Shown here piece after piece: positions 19,366 through 28,643 of a stretch of 64,000 nucleotides of DNA. Source of the stretch: Micromonospora andamanensis. GTDB lineage: Bacteria > Actinomycetota > Actinomycetes > Mycobacteriales > Micromonosporaceae. Made by a program: the position numbers and the translations under genes. Under the pieces are notes generated by a model. It made no database searches, was not told the origin of the DNA, and worked only from the letters and a program-made list of their open reading frames with translations. How positions within the stretch are numbered: the first letter of the stretch is position 1; each line of letters opens with the position of its first letter. The DNA lies in the NCBI RefSeq assembly GCF_016863495.1, contig NZ_BOOZ01000012.1, forward strand, positions 1 to 64,000, written 5' to 3'.

Positions 19366-19719
19366 TCAGGCCTGGGACAGGTCGTCGAAGGGGCGTACCT
19401 CGACCGGCCCGCAGGTGGCCGCGCACTTCTCGGCCCAGGCCAGCGCCTCGTCCAGGTCGGCGCACTTGATGACCCAGAAGCCGGCGATGTGTTCCTTCGT
19501 CTCGGCGAACGGGCCGTCGCTCATGGTCGTGCTGCCGTTCTCGATCCGGACGACTGTGGCGCTGTCCGGCGACACGAGGCCGCCACCGAAGACCCAGGCG
19601 CCGGCGGCCTGCATCTCGTCGTTGATCCGACCGGTCTCCCTGAACATGGTCTGGATCTCGTCGTCGGACGGTTCAGGCGCGCCCTCGACGACATGCACTG
19701 ACAGCAGGTACTGCTTCAT
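19366..19719 (-). CDS. DGPF-domain (YCII-related) protein
   Basis: 117 residues, MKQYLLSVH at the start and the hallmark SDGPFAETKEHIAGFWVI (about 67-84). This is the standard partner and target gene of ECF42 sigma factors. Its biochemical role is not known; the YCII fold is a small dimeric ferredoxin-like barrel. It heads the sigma operon and lies 39 bp downstream of the DUF6069-like gene in the same direction, so the two may share a transcript. Confidence 0.9.
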   Translation of the reverse strand: MKQYLLSVHVVEGAPEPSDDEIQTMFRETGRINDEMQAAGAWVFGGGLVSPDSATVVRIENGSTTMSDGPFAETKEHIAGFWVIKCADLDEALAWAEKCAATCGPVEVRPFDDLSQA

Positions 19720-19758
19720 TGGGGTCCTCCGGTGTCTCGACTGTGGATGAGGGACAGG

Positions 19759-20172
19759 TCAGACGGCCAGGCGGCGCGCGACCGCGGGGATCACGATCGT
19801 GGCCGCGACCAGGTGGGTGAGCATCAGCAGCGCCCTGGTGGCCGGACCGGCGTCGACGATCACGTCCGGCAGCAGCGACAGCACGGTCAGCGCCACGGTG
19901 GTGCGGACGAACGTGCGCCGTGGACGCCTGGCGAAGCGGGACAGCAGCGCGGCGATGGCCACGCCGACAAGCGAGAAGACGGCGGTCAACACACCGAACC
20001 CGGCGACCGGGATCGGGGCACCGGCGATGTCGAGGCTGACGCCCGCCATATTGCCGGCGGTGGCGACGGCCATCGTGGCGGCGCTCGCGGCGGCCGTGGC
20101 GAGCAGGCCGGTGCCGATCAGCGCACCGGTCGTCGGCGTGGCGGTGTGGCTTGTGGTCGCCGTGGTGCTCAT
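19759..20172 (-). CDS. four-helix membrane protein (DUF6069-like)
   Basis: 137 residues from ATG 20172, with GGAGG at the right distance. Four hydrophobic segments are visible: GALIGTGLLATAAASAATMA, VAGFGVLTAVFSLVGVAIAA, TTVALTVLSLLPDVIV and ALLMLTHLVAATIVIPAV. This resembles the DUF6069 family of small actinobacterial membrane proteins, function unknown. It lies just upstream of the ECF42 operon in the same direction. A longer frame to 20277 adds a non-homologous basic leader that I reject. Confidence 0.75.
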   Translation of the reverse strand: MSTTATTSHTATPTTGALIGTGLLATAAASAATMAVATAGNMAGVSLDIAGAPIPVAGFGVLTAVFSLVGVAIAALLSRFARRPRRTFVRTTVALTVLSLLPDVIVDAGPATRALLMLTHLVAATIVIPAVARRLAV

Positions 20173-20346
20173 GGTGCCCTCCAGGAGGCGTGCCGTCCGG
20201 CTCGGTGCCGGGCTCTCACCAGAGCTACGAAAGGGACCCACCCCGATCGACAGGTACGCCAAGATTTTTCTGAGCACGTTCGACCCGGCGCTACGGGTAT
20301 GGCGGTTATTGGTCAGAGCGGGCGAATACGACGACCAGGGTGTCGA

Positions 20347-20952
20347 TCACGGCGAGGGCTGGGGCCGGGCCTTCTGCGGATAGATCGTCTCGTGACGGGC
20401 CAGCATGGCGACGAACTCGCTGATCTTCCGCTCGCGGGTCTGCGCCCGTTTGACGCCGTTGACGCGGTGGATGAGCGCGAACCGGTTGGTCCTGGTGAGG
20501 ACGTCGAACATGGCCTGGGCGGCGGGGTCGGCCGCGATGGCGGCGAGGAGGTCGGCGGGCACCTCGGCCTCCGAGGGCGGCGCGTAGGCGGCAGCCCACC
20601 GGCCGTCCGCCTTCGCGGCTTCCACAGCGGCGCGGCCAGCGGGCCGCATCCGCCCCTGCGCCTCCAGCCGGGCGACGTGGGCGACGTTCCGTTGCGACCA
20701 GGAGCTGCGGGGTCGGCGAGGGGTGAACCGGATCCAGGAGGTCTCGTGGTCCCGCTTGCGGGCCTGCCCGTCGATCCAGCCGAAACACAGGGCCTCGTCG
20801 ACCGCCTGCTGCCAGGTCAGCGAGGTGACCGAGCCGCCCTTCCTGGTCAGGGCCAGCCAGACACCTGGCGACGAGGCGTGGTTGGCCGACAACCAGGCGC
20901 GCAGCGCGTCGGCGTCCGCCACGATCAACTCATCCAGCTCGGCGCTCGCCAT
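20347..20952 (-). CDS. YdeI/OmpD-associated family protein
   Basis: 201 residues. The family signature is clear: WLSANHASSPGVWLALTRKG, TWQQAVDEALCFGWIDGQAR, SWIRFTPRRPRSSWSQRNV and a C-terminal FVAMLARHETIYP. YdeI-like proteins have been tied to bacteriocin or peptide tolerance, but the mechanism is not established. It is nine bases from the downstream end of the SDR gene, same direction, so it may be cotranscribed with it. Confidence 0.85.
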   Translation of the reverse strand: MASAELDELIVADADALRAWLSANHASSPGVWLALTRKGGSVTSLTWQQAVDEALCFGWIDGQARKRDHETSWIRFTPRRPRSSWSQRNVAHVARLEAQGRMRPAGRAAVEAAKADGRWAAAYAPPSEAEVPADLLAAIAADPAAQAMFDVLTRTNRFALIHRVNGVKRAQTRERKISEFVAMLARHETIYPQKARPQPSP

Positions 20953-20961
20953 GACGGCAGA

Positions 20962-21924
20962 CTAGTGCGGTGGTCCGACACGCTCAGTCGGGAAGGACGC
21001 GCCGGTGAGTTGCTCCGAGACCTGCCAGACGCGCCGGGCCTCGTCCTCGCTGCGCAGCCGGGAGTAGAGAGCCTGTTCGGCGGGTGCGCCGGACAGGTTC
21101 CGGAAACCGCTCGGACCGTAGCAGCGGCCGCCACGCGCGTCCGGGGAGGTGGCGGCGAACAGGGCCGGCAGCAGCGCGGTCTCGACAGTGCCGACGAGGA
21201 CGCCGAGTCGGGAAAGCGCGCGGATGAGGCGTACGCCGGCGGTGTCCTTCGTACGGCCTATCTCAGGACGTGCGGCGAGCAGGCCCGTCGGGGCGATGCC
21301 GGGGTGGGAGATGTTGCTGGTGATCCCCCAACCCTCGGCCCGACTGCGCCGGTCCAGTTCGAGCCCGAACAGACCGAATGCGATCTTGGACTGGCTGTAC
21401 GCGCGGAAGCGGTCGTAGGACTTTTCGCAGTTCAGGTCGTCCCAGTTGATGGCGTGTTGGTTGGCGGCGATGCTGATCTGCGAGGTCACCCTGGCGTGTC
21501 CAGCGCGCAACAGCGGCAGCAGCTGGGAGACCAGGGCGAAGTGGCCGAGGTGGTTGCAGCCGAACTGCAGCTCGAATCCGTCAGCGGTGAGCTGTCGATT
21601 CGGCGGGGTCATCACCCCGGCGTTGTTGATCAGAATGTGTATCGGGCGGTTCTCGTCCCGTAGCGTGGCACCGAGCGCGGCGACCGAGGTCAGTGATGAC
21701 AGGTCAAGGTCCCGCAGGGACACGGTGGCGCCGGGGTGCTGCTGCCTGATCCGCGCGAGAGTCGCTTCGCCCTTGTGCCGGTTGCGGACCGGCAGGACGA
21801 CCTCCGCGCCGGCGGCGGCGAGGCGGGCCGCCAGAACCTGTCCGACGCCATCGCTGGCACCGGTGACGACTGCGAGTTTTCCGGAGAGGTCGGGAACGGT
21901 CAGGTGCGGCGTGCTGCGTGCCAT
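20962..21924 (-). CDS. short-chain dehydrogenase/reductase
   Basis: 320 residues from ATG 21924. TGASDGVG (cofactor loop), NNAGVM, and a catalytic segment with YSQSK (YxxxK) are present. Length, the NCEKSYD insert and the HPG motif after the active site match the retinol-dehydrogenase / WW-oxidoreductase-like SDR branch used for NADP reduction of carbonyls. It is divergent from an XRE regulator that probably controls it; YdeI-like gene follows. Confidence 0.88.
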   Translation of the reverse strand: MARSTPHLTVPDLSGKLAVVTGASDGVGQVLAARLAAAGAEVVLPVRNRHKGEATLARIRQQHPGATVSLRDLDLSSLTSVAALGATLRDENRPIHILINNAGVMTPPNRQLTADGFELQFGCNHLGHFALVSQLLPLLRAGHARVTSQISIAANQHAINWDDLNCEKSYDRFRAYSQSKIAFGLFGLELDRRSRAEGWGITSNISHPGIAPTGLLAARPEIGRTKDTAGVRLIRALSRLGVLVGTVETALLPALFAATSPDARGGRCYGPSGFRNLSGAPAEQALYSRLRSEDEARRVWQVSEQLTGASFPTERVGPPH

Positions 21925-22125
21925 GTGTCGACTCCTGGTATCTCGGGCGCTCCCGCTCGGGCTGCCATCCCCAGGCTGCGTCCGCTTCGCGCGGTTATCC
22001 ACGGCCTGCCGATCCGAGGCTGGCCGGGCCGGCCAGTGGGTAAGGGGGGATCGACGGTCCGAGGCTGCGGCCGGCCGCCGGTGATAGAACGAGAGGAGGA
22101 CCGTTGACCAGGGCTGGAGGCAGCG

Positions 22126-22986
22126 ATGATCGATCGGGCCGGCCTCGCCGAGTTCCTGCGTCGACGTCGGGAGTCACTCCAACCCGAGGACGTCGGTCTT
22201 CCGCGCGGGCACCGGCGGCGGACCTCCGGCCTGCGCCGCGAGGAAGTCGCGTCGCTCTGCCACATCTCCACCGACTACTACAGCCGCCTGGAGCGGGAGC
22301 GCGGACCTCAGCCGTCCCCGCAGATGATCGCCTCGCTCGCGCAGGGTCTGCACCTCTCCCTCGACGAACGCGACCACCTGTTCCGCCTCGCCGGGCACAA
22401 CCCGCCCGCCAGAGGCGCGAGCAGCGAACACGTCAGCCCCGGCCTGCTCCGCGTCCTGGACCGGCTCACCGACACTCCCGCCGAGATCGTCACCGAACTC
22501 GGCGAGACCCTGCGGCAGACACCGCTCGGGGTCGCGCTCACCGGCGACCTGACGCGGTACACCGGGCCGGCCCGCAGCATCGGCTACCGGTGGTTTACCG
22601 ACCCGGACCAACGGGCTCGGTACCACCCCGACGACCACGCGTTGCACTCGCGTGTCTTCGCCTCCGGGCTTCGTAGAGTGGTGACTCTGCGTGGTCCCGA
22701 TTCGTCGGCCGCCCAGCTCCAACGGCTCCTGGCGGCCGAGAGCGACGAGTTCCGGGCCGCCTGGCAGGAACACGAGGTCGGCGTCGGCTACCAGAACGTC
22801 AAACGGTTCATACACCCTGAGCTCGGTCTTCTCGAACTCACCTGTCAGACGCTTCTCGACCCCGAACAGTCGCACTCGCTTCTGGTCTACACCGCTGTCC
22901 CCGGCAGCGAGAGTCACCAGAAACTCCAGCTCCTCTCCGTGATCGGAGCCGAACACCTCACTTCCTGGCCGCCGTCGAGCGGGTGA
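22126..22986 (+). CDS. XRE-family regulator, MmyB-like
   Basis: 286 residues. An N-terminal HTH ([40 protein letters not shown]) is followed by the MmyB-like ligand-binding domain ([40 protein letters not shown]). These regulators usually sit opposite the oxidoreductase they control, here the SDR gene 200 bp away. The GTGA at its stop forms the start of the 28-bp tandem repeat at 22983. Confidence 0.9.
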   Translation: MIDRAGLAEFLRRRRESLQPEDVGLPRGHRRRTSGLRREEVASLCHISTDYYSRLERERGPQPSPQMIASLAQGLHLSLDERDHLFRLAGHNPPARGASSEHVSPGLLRVLDRLTDTPAEIVTELGETLRQTPLGVALTGDLTRYTGPARSIGYRWFTDPDQRARYHPDDHALHSRVFASGLRRVVTLRGPDSSAAQLQRLLAAESDEFRAAWQEHEVGVGYQNVKRFIHPELGLLELTCQTLLDPEQSHSLLVYTAVPGSESHQKLQLLSVIGAEHLTSWPPSSG

Positions 22987-23051
22987 CCCCGGCGGGCTGC
23001 TCGGGCCGCAGTGACCCCGGCGGGCTGCTCGGGCCGCGGTGACCCCGGCGG
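22983..23051. repeat. 28-bp tandem repeat, 2.5 copies
   Basis: The unit GTGACCCCGGCGGGCTGCTC followed by GGGCCGC and A or G occurs at 22983-23010 and 23011-23038, with a 13-base partial copy at 23039-23051. It overlaps the last codon and stop of the XRE gene and fills the gap to the convergent HxlR gene. One base differs between units, so it is a recent duplication. Confidence 0.85.
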
Positions 23052-23059
23052 ACGCGAGG

Positions 23060-23458
23060 TCAGGAGCGTGCGTCGAACTGCGCACGGGCCTGGAAGACCC
23101 GATCCATGTGCGTCTCCGCCCAGGTCTTGATCGCGACCATCAGCGGGAGCAGGTCATGACCGATCGGGGTGAGCGCGTAGTCGACGCGGGCTGGCACCGA
23201 GGCGGTCACGGTGCGGGTGACCAGACCGTCGCGTTCCAGTGTGCGCAGGGTCTGGGTGAGCATCTTCTGGCTGACGCCGGCGATGCGGCGGGCGAGTTCG
23301 CTGTGCCGCTGCGGGCCGCCGGCCAGTGCCGCGATGACGAGCGCCGCCCACTTGTCGGTGAGCGTGCTCAGCAGTTCCCGGGTCGGGCAGACGGCCAGGA
23401 ACGCGTCGTAGTCGCGTTTGGCCTGTTCCCGTCGCTGTCCGGCGGTCGTCGTCGCCAT
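23060..23458 (-). CDS. HxlR-family transcription regulator
   Basis: 132 residues from ATG 23458. The conserved CPTRELLSTLTDKWAALVIA, HSELARRIAGVSQKMLTQTL and DGLVTRTVTASVPARVDYAL identify the HxlR winged helix; the early Cys of CPTRELL (often redox-sensing in this family) is present. It is divergent from the MDR oxidoreductase gene, a common pairing in which HxlR responds to electrophiles or quinones. It likely represses that gene and itself. Confidence 0.92.
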   Translation of the reverse strand: MATTTAGQRREQAKRDYDAFLAVCPTRELLSTLTDKWAALVIAALAGGPQRHSELARRIAGVSQKMLTQTLRTLERDGLVTRTVTASVPARVDYALTPIGHDLLPLMVAIKTWAETHMDRVFQARAQFDARS

Positions 23459-23485
23459 CTTCCACCACCTCGCCGGTGCCCTAGG

Positions 23486-23536
23486 CACTTACAGGTACCT
23501 ACTTACTGACAGTTCCTAACGATACCTACCGTGGTG
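23486..23536. promoter_or_regulatory. candidate HxlR operator region
   Basis: In the 110-bp divergent spacer an AT-richer block holds the palindrome AGGTACCT (23493-23500). The heptamer TACCTAC occurs twice, at 23496 and near 23524, about 28 bases apart. The repeats sit where both promoters would lie. Assignment to HxlR is by position only. Confidence 0.4.
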
Positions 23537-23568
23537 GCGTCAACGGCACTGAGTGGAAGGACGCGGCG

Positions 23569-24486
23569 ATGCGCGCAGTCAGCTATGCACAGTTCGGGGG
23601 GCCGGAGGTGCTGCACGTGGTGACGGATCTGCCGGTGCCGCAGCCGGGACCGGGGCAGGTGCGGGTACGGGTCGCCGCGTCCGTGCTGCACCCCGTCGAT
23701 CTCATGATCCGTGCCGGCAGGTTTCCGGCGCCCCTGCCGGTGGAGCTGCCGTACGTCCCCGGGTGGGACGTGGCGGGGACCGTCGACGCGGTCGGTCCGT
23801 CGGTCACCGGCTGCACAGTGGACGACCAGGTCATCGGTTTCTCACCGTGGCTGCGCACCACCGTCGGTGCGCACGCGGAGTACGTGGTCCTCGATGCGGC
23901 GTGGCTGACCGCCGCACCCGACGGGGTTCCCGCCCCTGAGGCCGCGACCCTGCCGACAAACGGCCTCACCGCCGCCCAGGCACTCGACCTGCTCTCGCTC
24001 CCCGCGGGCTCGTCCGTGCTCGTCACCGGCGCCGCCGGGCAGGTCGGCGGGTTCACCCTGGCGTTGGCCCGGGTCGCCGGCCTGCGCGTCACCGGGCTGG
24101 CCGGCGACGGCGACCGCGAGTTCGTCGAGTCGCAGGGCGCGACGTTCGTGCCCCGCGCGGACGGTCCGCCCGGGCTGCCGACCGGCAGTTTCGACGCGGT
24201 TGTCGACCTGGCCGTGATCGGCCCGTCGCTGCTGGACCTGGTCCGCGATGGCGGCGCTTTCGTGGCGGCCTCGCCGCCACTGCGCCCGGAACCGGTACGG
24301 GGAATCCGGACGTACGCGCTGGACGTGCTGCCGGACGGCACCCGGCTGGGCGAGTTGGTGAAACGTGTGGAACGCGGGGAGATCCCGCTACGGGTCGCCG
24401 GGGTCTACCCGTTCGCCGACGCGGCAGCCGCCCACGAGCGGCTGGCCCGAGGCGGCGTGCGGGGCGGGGTCGTGATCGTGCCCTGA
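23569..24486 (+). CDS. zinc-free MDR quinone-oxidoreductase-like enzyme
   Basis: 305 residues. GroES-like N-terminal part (VRVAASVLHPVDLMIRAG, PGWDVAGTVDAVG) and Rossmann part (SVLVTGAAGQVGGFTLALAR) typical of medium-chain NADPH reductases. The structural and catalytic zinc Cys residues are absent, as in the quinone oxidoreductase / enoyl reductase group. Substrate unknown. Divergent HxlR regulator suggests induction by reactive electrophiles. Confidence 0.9.
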   Translation: MRAVSYAQFGGPEVLHVVTDLPVPQPGPGQVRVRVAASVLHPVDLMIRAGRFPAPLPVELPYVPGWDVAGTVDAVGPSVTGCTVDDQVIGFSPWLRTTVGAHAEYVVLDAAWLTAAPDGVPAPEAATLPTNGLTAAQALDLLSLPAGSSVLVTGAAGQVGGFTLALARVAGLRVTGLAGDGDREFVESQGATFVPRADGPPGLPTGSFDAVVDLAVIGPSLLDLVRDGGAFVAASPPLRPEPVRGIRTYALDVLPDGTRLGELVKRVERGEIPLRVAGVYPFADAAAAHERLARGGVRGGVVIVP

Positions 24487-24567
24487 CCCGCCCACCGCTA
24501 CACAGCCGTGGTGTGGCGGGAGGTGCGGGGGCAGGAGGCCCTGCCGGTGGTGCCGGCGGGGCCTCGT

Positions 24568-25245
24568 TCATTCGCCGAGGAACGCGACGAGGGCTCTGAG
24601 GTACTCGGCTGGCATGGTCTCGTGAACCAGGTGCCCGGCGTTGATCGTCGTCATCCGGACGTCGGCCAGACGGTCGGCGAGTTCGACGATGTGCCGCTGG
24701 GGCACCGGGCTCGCGGCTCCACCGGCGATGAGCAGCGTGGCTGCCGTGATCCGGCCGACGATGTCGGCCCATCCTGGATCCGGATCGTCGATCTGGGGCC
24801 TGATCTGCTCCACCATGTGCCAGTCGAACGGCAGCTCTCCCTCGGGACGGTCGGGAAGTCCCGGCGGTCGCGGGTGCGGGAACCCGATGTCCTCGAGCAC
24901 GAGTTTGCGGACGTGCCCCTGCCCTGCGGCGGCCACCCGGCAGGCCACCAGGCCACCGAGGGAATGACCGACCAGATCCACCGGCCCGAGGTCCAGCCGG
25001 TCCAGGATGCCGATGACGTCCTGCGAGAACAGATCCATGCGGTAGCGACCGGGCCAGGCACTGTCACCGTGGCCCCGCAGGTCGACGGCGTACACCGGGC
25101 GCTCACCGTGAAGGCCCGAGGCGATCACATCCCAGTCGCCTGCGGTCCTGCCGGTGGCGGGTAGCAGCACAACCGGGGTGTTGTGCTGGTCGGCGGCCCG
25201 CCAGACCCGCAGTGCGAAGCGCAGATCTCCGACCAGGACGTCCAT
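24568..25245 (-). CDS. alpha/beta hydrolase
   Basis: 225 residues from ATG 25245 (a GTG at 25257 is an alternative). VVLLPATGRTAGDW takes the oxyanion-hole position, DLRGHGDSAWPGRY follows, and the nucleophile elbow VDLVGHSLGGL has Ser in GHSLG; the late His lies in INAGHLVHETMP. It belongs to the general esterase/lactonase-like hydrolases; no substrate can be named. Convergent with the MDR gene and divergent from the VOC gene. Confidence 0.87.
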   Translation of the reverse strand: MDVLVGDLRFALRVWRAADQHNTPVVLLPATGRTAGDWDVIASGLHGERPVYAVDLRGHGDSAWPGRYRMDLFSQDVIGILDRLDLGPVDLVGHSLGGLVACRVAAAGQGHVRKLVLEDIGFPHPRPPGLPDRPEGELPFDWHMVEQIRPQIDDPDPGWADIVGRITAATLLIAGGAASPVPQRHIVELADRLADVRMTTINAGHLVHETMPAEYLRALVAFLGE

Positions 25246-25460
25246 TCGCTCGGGCACACCCCGAGCATCTCCGACCGTCGTCGGCGGACGCAAAGCGATC
25301 CGCCGTGGGCAGAAACCGTGCTGCCCACGGCAGGTCCGCCTCACCGTGACAGAAGGCGGGAAAGCATGTCACCGCGCGTCCCGTCCGTAGCGGCAGCGGA
25401 TGTGCCGGTTGACCTGAAGTGCGGTTCAGCATGGATCGTGGTCGGGGGACCGGAAGGAAG

Positions 25461-25877
25461 GTGCGATCTCAGTTGATCAACCCGACGGCGGCGATCCGCC
25501 TCGCCCGACCCAGCAGGCACCTGGCGGACACCGAACGGTTCTACGTACAAGGGCTGGGGTTGCACGTGCTCTACCGGGTGACCGCCGCGTCCCCGGACGA
25601 GCATGACCTGGTCATGCTCGGCTGGCCGGAAGCCCCATGGCATCTCGAGCTGGTCGGCGGATCGAACCTTGACGCCTTCCCGTCGCCGACCGCCGAGGAC
25701 CTGCTCGTGCTGTACCTGGCCACGCCTGTCGACGAGGCCATGATCAACAGGCTGGAGGCGGCCGGCGGCCGGCAGATCACGCAGAGCGCGTACTGGGACC
25801 GGTGGGGTGTGACGGTGCAGGATCCGGACGGCTACCGACTCGTGTTGTCGAGCCGTGCCTGGTCCAACGCCACCTGA
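25461..25877 (+). CDS. VOC (glyoxalase/bleomycin-resistance) protein
   Basis: 138 residues from GTG 25461 (a TTG at 25474 with better spacing from AAGGAAGG is possible). RLARPSRHLADTERFYVQGL starts the first beta-alpha-beta-beta-beta unit and VTVQDPDGYRLVLSSR ends the second. Such proteins form metal-dependent dioxygenases, lyases or binding proteins; metal ligands cannot be assigned confidently. Its 3' end precedes the HisC-like gene by 134 bases in the same direction. Confidence 0.8.
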   Translation: MRSQLINPTAAIRLARPSRHLADTERFYVQGLGLHVLYRVTAASPDEHDLVMLGWPEAPWHLELVGGSNLDAFPSPTAEDLLVLYLATPVDEAMINRLEAAGGRQITQSAYWDRWGVTVQDPDGYRLVLSSRAWSNAT

Positions 25878-26011
25878 GCCAATGGTCTGGTCGGCAGTTC
25901 GACCGTGCCGCCGGCCAGGTCGATGCCCACGCACCGGCGATCGGTCCCGGTGGGCGGTACCCTGCGCCTACCGGGACGGACCCGGCCCGGCCGGAGAGGA
26001 TCGCGCAGCTC

Positions 26012-27085
26012 GTGGACGACATCGTTTCGCTGGTCAGGCCCGAGATCTACGCGATGCGGCCGTACAGTTCGGCGCGGGTCGAGGCCGAGCAGGCCGTCCG
26101 GATCCATCTCGACGCGAACGAGAACCCCTATCCGCCGTACCCGGGCGGGCCCGAACAGGAGGGCCTCAACCGGTATCCGGAACCGCAACCGCCGTCGCTG
26201 CTGCGCCGGTTCGCCGAGATCTACGGGCTGCCGGTGGCGCAGCTCTTCCTGTCGCGCGGCGCGGACGAGGCCATCGACCTGCTGGTCCGGGCGTTCTGCG
26301 CGGCCGGCCGGGACGGCATCCTGATCACACCGCCGACCTTCGTCATGTACGAGACGGCCGCGGCCATCCAGGGCGCCTCGGTGACCGAGGTGCCGCTGCT
26401 GGCCGGGTCCTACCAGCTCGACACCGAGGCGATGCTCGCCGCCTGCGACGCCGACCCGGGGATCAAACTCGTCTTCGTCTGTTCACCGAACAATCCGACC
26501 GCCAACCTGATGGACCGGGCGGCCGTGCTGCGTCTCGCCGAGCGGTTGCGCGGCCGGGCGATAGTGCTGGTGGACGAGCTCTACCTGGACTACTCGGGTC
26601 GGCCGTCGCTGGCCTGCGACATCGCCGATCATCCCAATCTCGTCGTGGTGCGTTCGCTGTCCAAGGAGTACAGCCTGGCCGGTGAGCGCTGCGGAATCAC
26701 GCTGGCACACCCGGAGGTGGTAGGCGTACTGCGTCGCATCATGCCGCCGTACCCCCTCACCGTCACCGCGATCCGTGCGATCGGCGCGGCGGTCTCGCCC
26801 GCGGGCCTCGCCTACGGGCGGCGCAACATCGACCGCATCGTCGCCGAACGGGACCGGGTGCGACACGCCCTGGCGCAGCTGCCCACCGTGATCGAGGTGC
26901 TCCCCTCGGACGCCAACTTCCTGCTGTTTCGTACCGATGATCCGCAGCGGCTGTGCGCCGCCCTCGCCGCACAGGGCATCAGATTGCGGGACCGCAGCAA
27001 CGTGATCGACGGCGGCGTCCGGCTGTCGATCGGCACCCCCGAGGAGAACGACGACCTGCTCCGGGCCCTCAAGCTCCACGGCTGA
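26012..27085 (+). CDS. histidinol-phosphate aminotransferase-like enzyme
   Basis: 357 residues from GTG 26012; GGAGAGGA lies 12 bases upstream. Fold type I PLP signatures: LDANENPYPPYP, LSRGADEAIDLLVRAFC, SPNNPTANL, the Lys in VVRSLSKEYSLAGERCG, and C-terminal Arg in RLSIGTPEEND. Length and motifs fit HisC, which transfers the amino group between glutamate and imidazoleacetol phosphate. No other his genes are nearby, so it may be a second copy acting on aromatic or other amino acids. Confidence 0.85.
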   Translation: MDDIVSLVRPEIYAMRPYSSARVEAEQAVRIHLDANENPYPPYPGGPEQEGLNRYPEPQPPSLLRRFAEIYGLPVAQLFLSRGADEAIDLLVRAFCAAGRDGILITPPTFVMYETAAAIQGASVTEVPLLAGSYQLDTEAMLAACDADPGIKLVFVCSPNNPTANLMDRAAVLRLAERLRGRAIVLVDELYLDYSGRPSLACDIADHPNLVVVRSLSKEYSLAGERCGITLAHPEVVGVLRRIMPPYPLTVTAIRAIGAAVSPAGLAYGRRNIDRIVAERDRVRHALAQLPTVIEVLPSDANFLLFRTDDPQRLCAALAAQGIRLRDRSNVIDGGVRLSIGTPEENDDLLRALKLHG

Positions 27086-27196
27086 ACCGGTCCTGGCCGT
27101 CGTTCCCGGGCCGACCGCCACGACTGGTGCCGGAGATCGGGCCGGGGTGCGGGTGCGGCCGCTGCCGGTGGCAACGGCCACACCGCACCGGGGGGC

Positions 27197-28582
27197 TCAG
27201 GCTGCGGTAGGGTGCCGCAGCGCCTGCCAGGCGCCGTAGCCGCCGAGCAGGTCGGCGACGTCGGTACGGCCGGCGGCCCGCAACAGGCTGGCGGCGACGG
27301 AGGAGCGGTAGCCGCCGGCGCAGTGCACGACGACGGGCTTGTCGTCGGGCACCTCGTCGAGTCGCCGGGGCAGTTCGGCGAGCGGAATGTGCAGCGAGCC
27401 GTCGATGGCGCCGTTCTCGCGTTCCCCGGCGTTGCGCACGTCGAGCACGCGCGGCGGCTCGGCCCGGTCCAGGGCGTCGCGCAGCTCGGTGGCGGTGACC
27501 CGGCTGGCCGGGGTCAGCTCGGCGACCATCTCGCGGAACGCGTCCTCGGGCTCGGGCAGGTACCCGGTGACATGGTCGAAGCCGATTCGGGCGAGGCGGG
27601 TCACGACCTCCTCCTCGCGGCCCTGGTGGGCGACCACGAGGATGGTGCGCTCGGGCGCGACGACGCTGCCGGCGGTCTCGGCGAAACGGCCGTCGGCGGG
27701 GATGTTGATCGCACCGCGAAGGTGTCCGGCGGCGTACTCGTGCGGGTCGCGGGTGTCGACCACGACGGCGCCGTCGGCCCGGGCGGCGAGGAACTCGGCG
27801 GGCGTGAGCGGTCGGGCCGGGCGCGCGTGGTCGAACAGCTCGCGGGCCTTACGGTTGAGCACCGCGTCGAAGGCGAAGTATCCCGGTGCCGCCGGCTGAC
27901 CGCCGGTGACCAGGGCGACGAACTGTTCCTCGCTCATCGGCGCGCAGGCGTAGTTGGTGCGGCGCTGCTCGCCGATGGTGGACTGCCGCTCGGTCGACAG
28001 GTTCTTGCCGCAGGCCGAGCCCGCGCCGTGGGCCGGGAAGACCCGTACCGCATCCGGCAGGGCCATCAGCTTGCGGTGCACGCTGTGGTAGAGCATGCTG
28101 CCCAGCTCGTCGGCGGTCACGCCGAACGAGGCGAGCAGGTCGGGCCGGCCCACGTCGCCGATGAACAGCGCGTCACCTGTCAACACCCCGTACGGGACGG
28201 TGTCGTCGGGGTGCTCGTACACCAGCACGCTCACCGACTCCGGGGTGTGGCCGGGGGTTTCCATGATCTGGAGGGTCACCCCGCCGAGGCTGATCCGGTC
28301 GCCGTCGGTCAGCTTGCGGATCGGGTACTCGGTCTCGGCGCGTCGGCCGTAGCCGATCCAGGCGCCGGTCGCGGCGGCCACCTCCAGGTGGCCGGCGAGG
28401 AAGTCGGCGTGGAAGTGGGTGTTGATGACGCCCTCGATGGTCAGTCCACGGGCCTGGGCGTCGGTGAGGTACTCGTCGATGTCGCGGCGCGGGTCGACCA
28501 GGATCGCCCGGCCTGTGGTGTCGTCGGCGATCAGGTACGACGCCTGGGACAGGCAGTCCAGGTAGTACTGGGTGAACAGCAC
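27197..28582 (-). CDS. persulfide dioxygenase-rhodanese fusion
   Basis: 461 residues from GTG 28582 with AAGGAG upstream. The N-terminal metallo-beta-lactamase domain (THFHADFLAGHLE, ETPGHTPESVS, LTGDALFIGDVGR, FPAHGAGSACG) is of the ETHE1 type, an iron-dependent oxidiser of glutathione or other low-molecular-weight persulfides. Two rhodanese domains follow; the first has VVAHQGR with no catalytic Cys, the second VVHCAGGYRSSVA with Cys. This matches the CstB-type architecture that turns persulfide into thiosulfate. A CstR-type operator lies 31 bases upstream. Confidence 0.9.
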   Translation of the reverse strand: MLFTQYYLDCLSQASYLIADDTTGRAILVDPRRDIDEYLTDAQARGLTIEGVINTHFHADFLAGHLEVAAATGAWIGYGRRAETEYPIRKLTDGDRISLGGVTLQIMETPGHTPESVSVLVYEHPDDTVPYGVLTGDALFIGDVGRPDLLASFGVTADELGSMLYHSVHRKLMALPDAVRVFPAHGAGSACGKNLSTERQSTIGEQRRTNYACAPMSEEQFVALVTGGQPAAPGYFAFDAVLNRKARELFDHARPARPLTPAEFLAARADGAVVVDTRDPHEYAAGHLRGAINIPADGRFAETAGSVVAPERTILVVAHQGREEEVVTRLARIGFDHVTGYLPEPEDAFREMVAELTPASRVTATELRDALDRAEPPRVLDVRNAGERENGAIDGSLHIPLAELPRRLDEVPDDKPVVVHCAGGYRSSVAASLLRAAGRTDVADLLGGYGAWQALRHPTAA

Positions 28583-28612
28583 GGTCAGCTCCTTGCTGGG
28601 TTCGGTTCCTCT

Positions 28613-28628
28613 ATACCCCTGGGGGTAT
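28613..28628. promoter_or_regulatory. CstR-type operator 1
   Basis: ATACCCCTGGGGGTAT, a 16-base near-palindrome with a mismatch only at the centre, lies just upstream of the persulfide dioxygenase start. The same sequence type recurs at 31439 and 31530. AT-flanked C/G tracts are the known CsoR/CstR operator form. Confidence 0.8.
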
Positions 28629-28643
28629 CTGACGGGCAGAGTT

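Noticed and set aside
19732..21663. 643-codon plus-strand open frame
   Set aside because: It spans three convincing minus-strand genes and has repetitive Gly/Arg/Gln composition.
22983..23051. CRISPR array
   Set aside because: Units are directly adjacent with no spacers; it is a simple tandem repeat.
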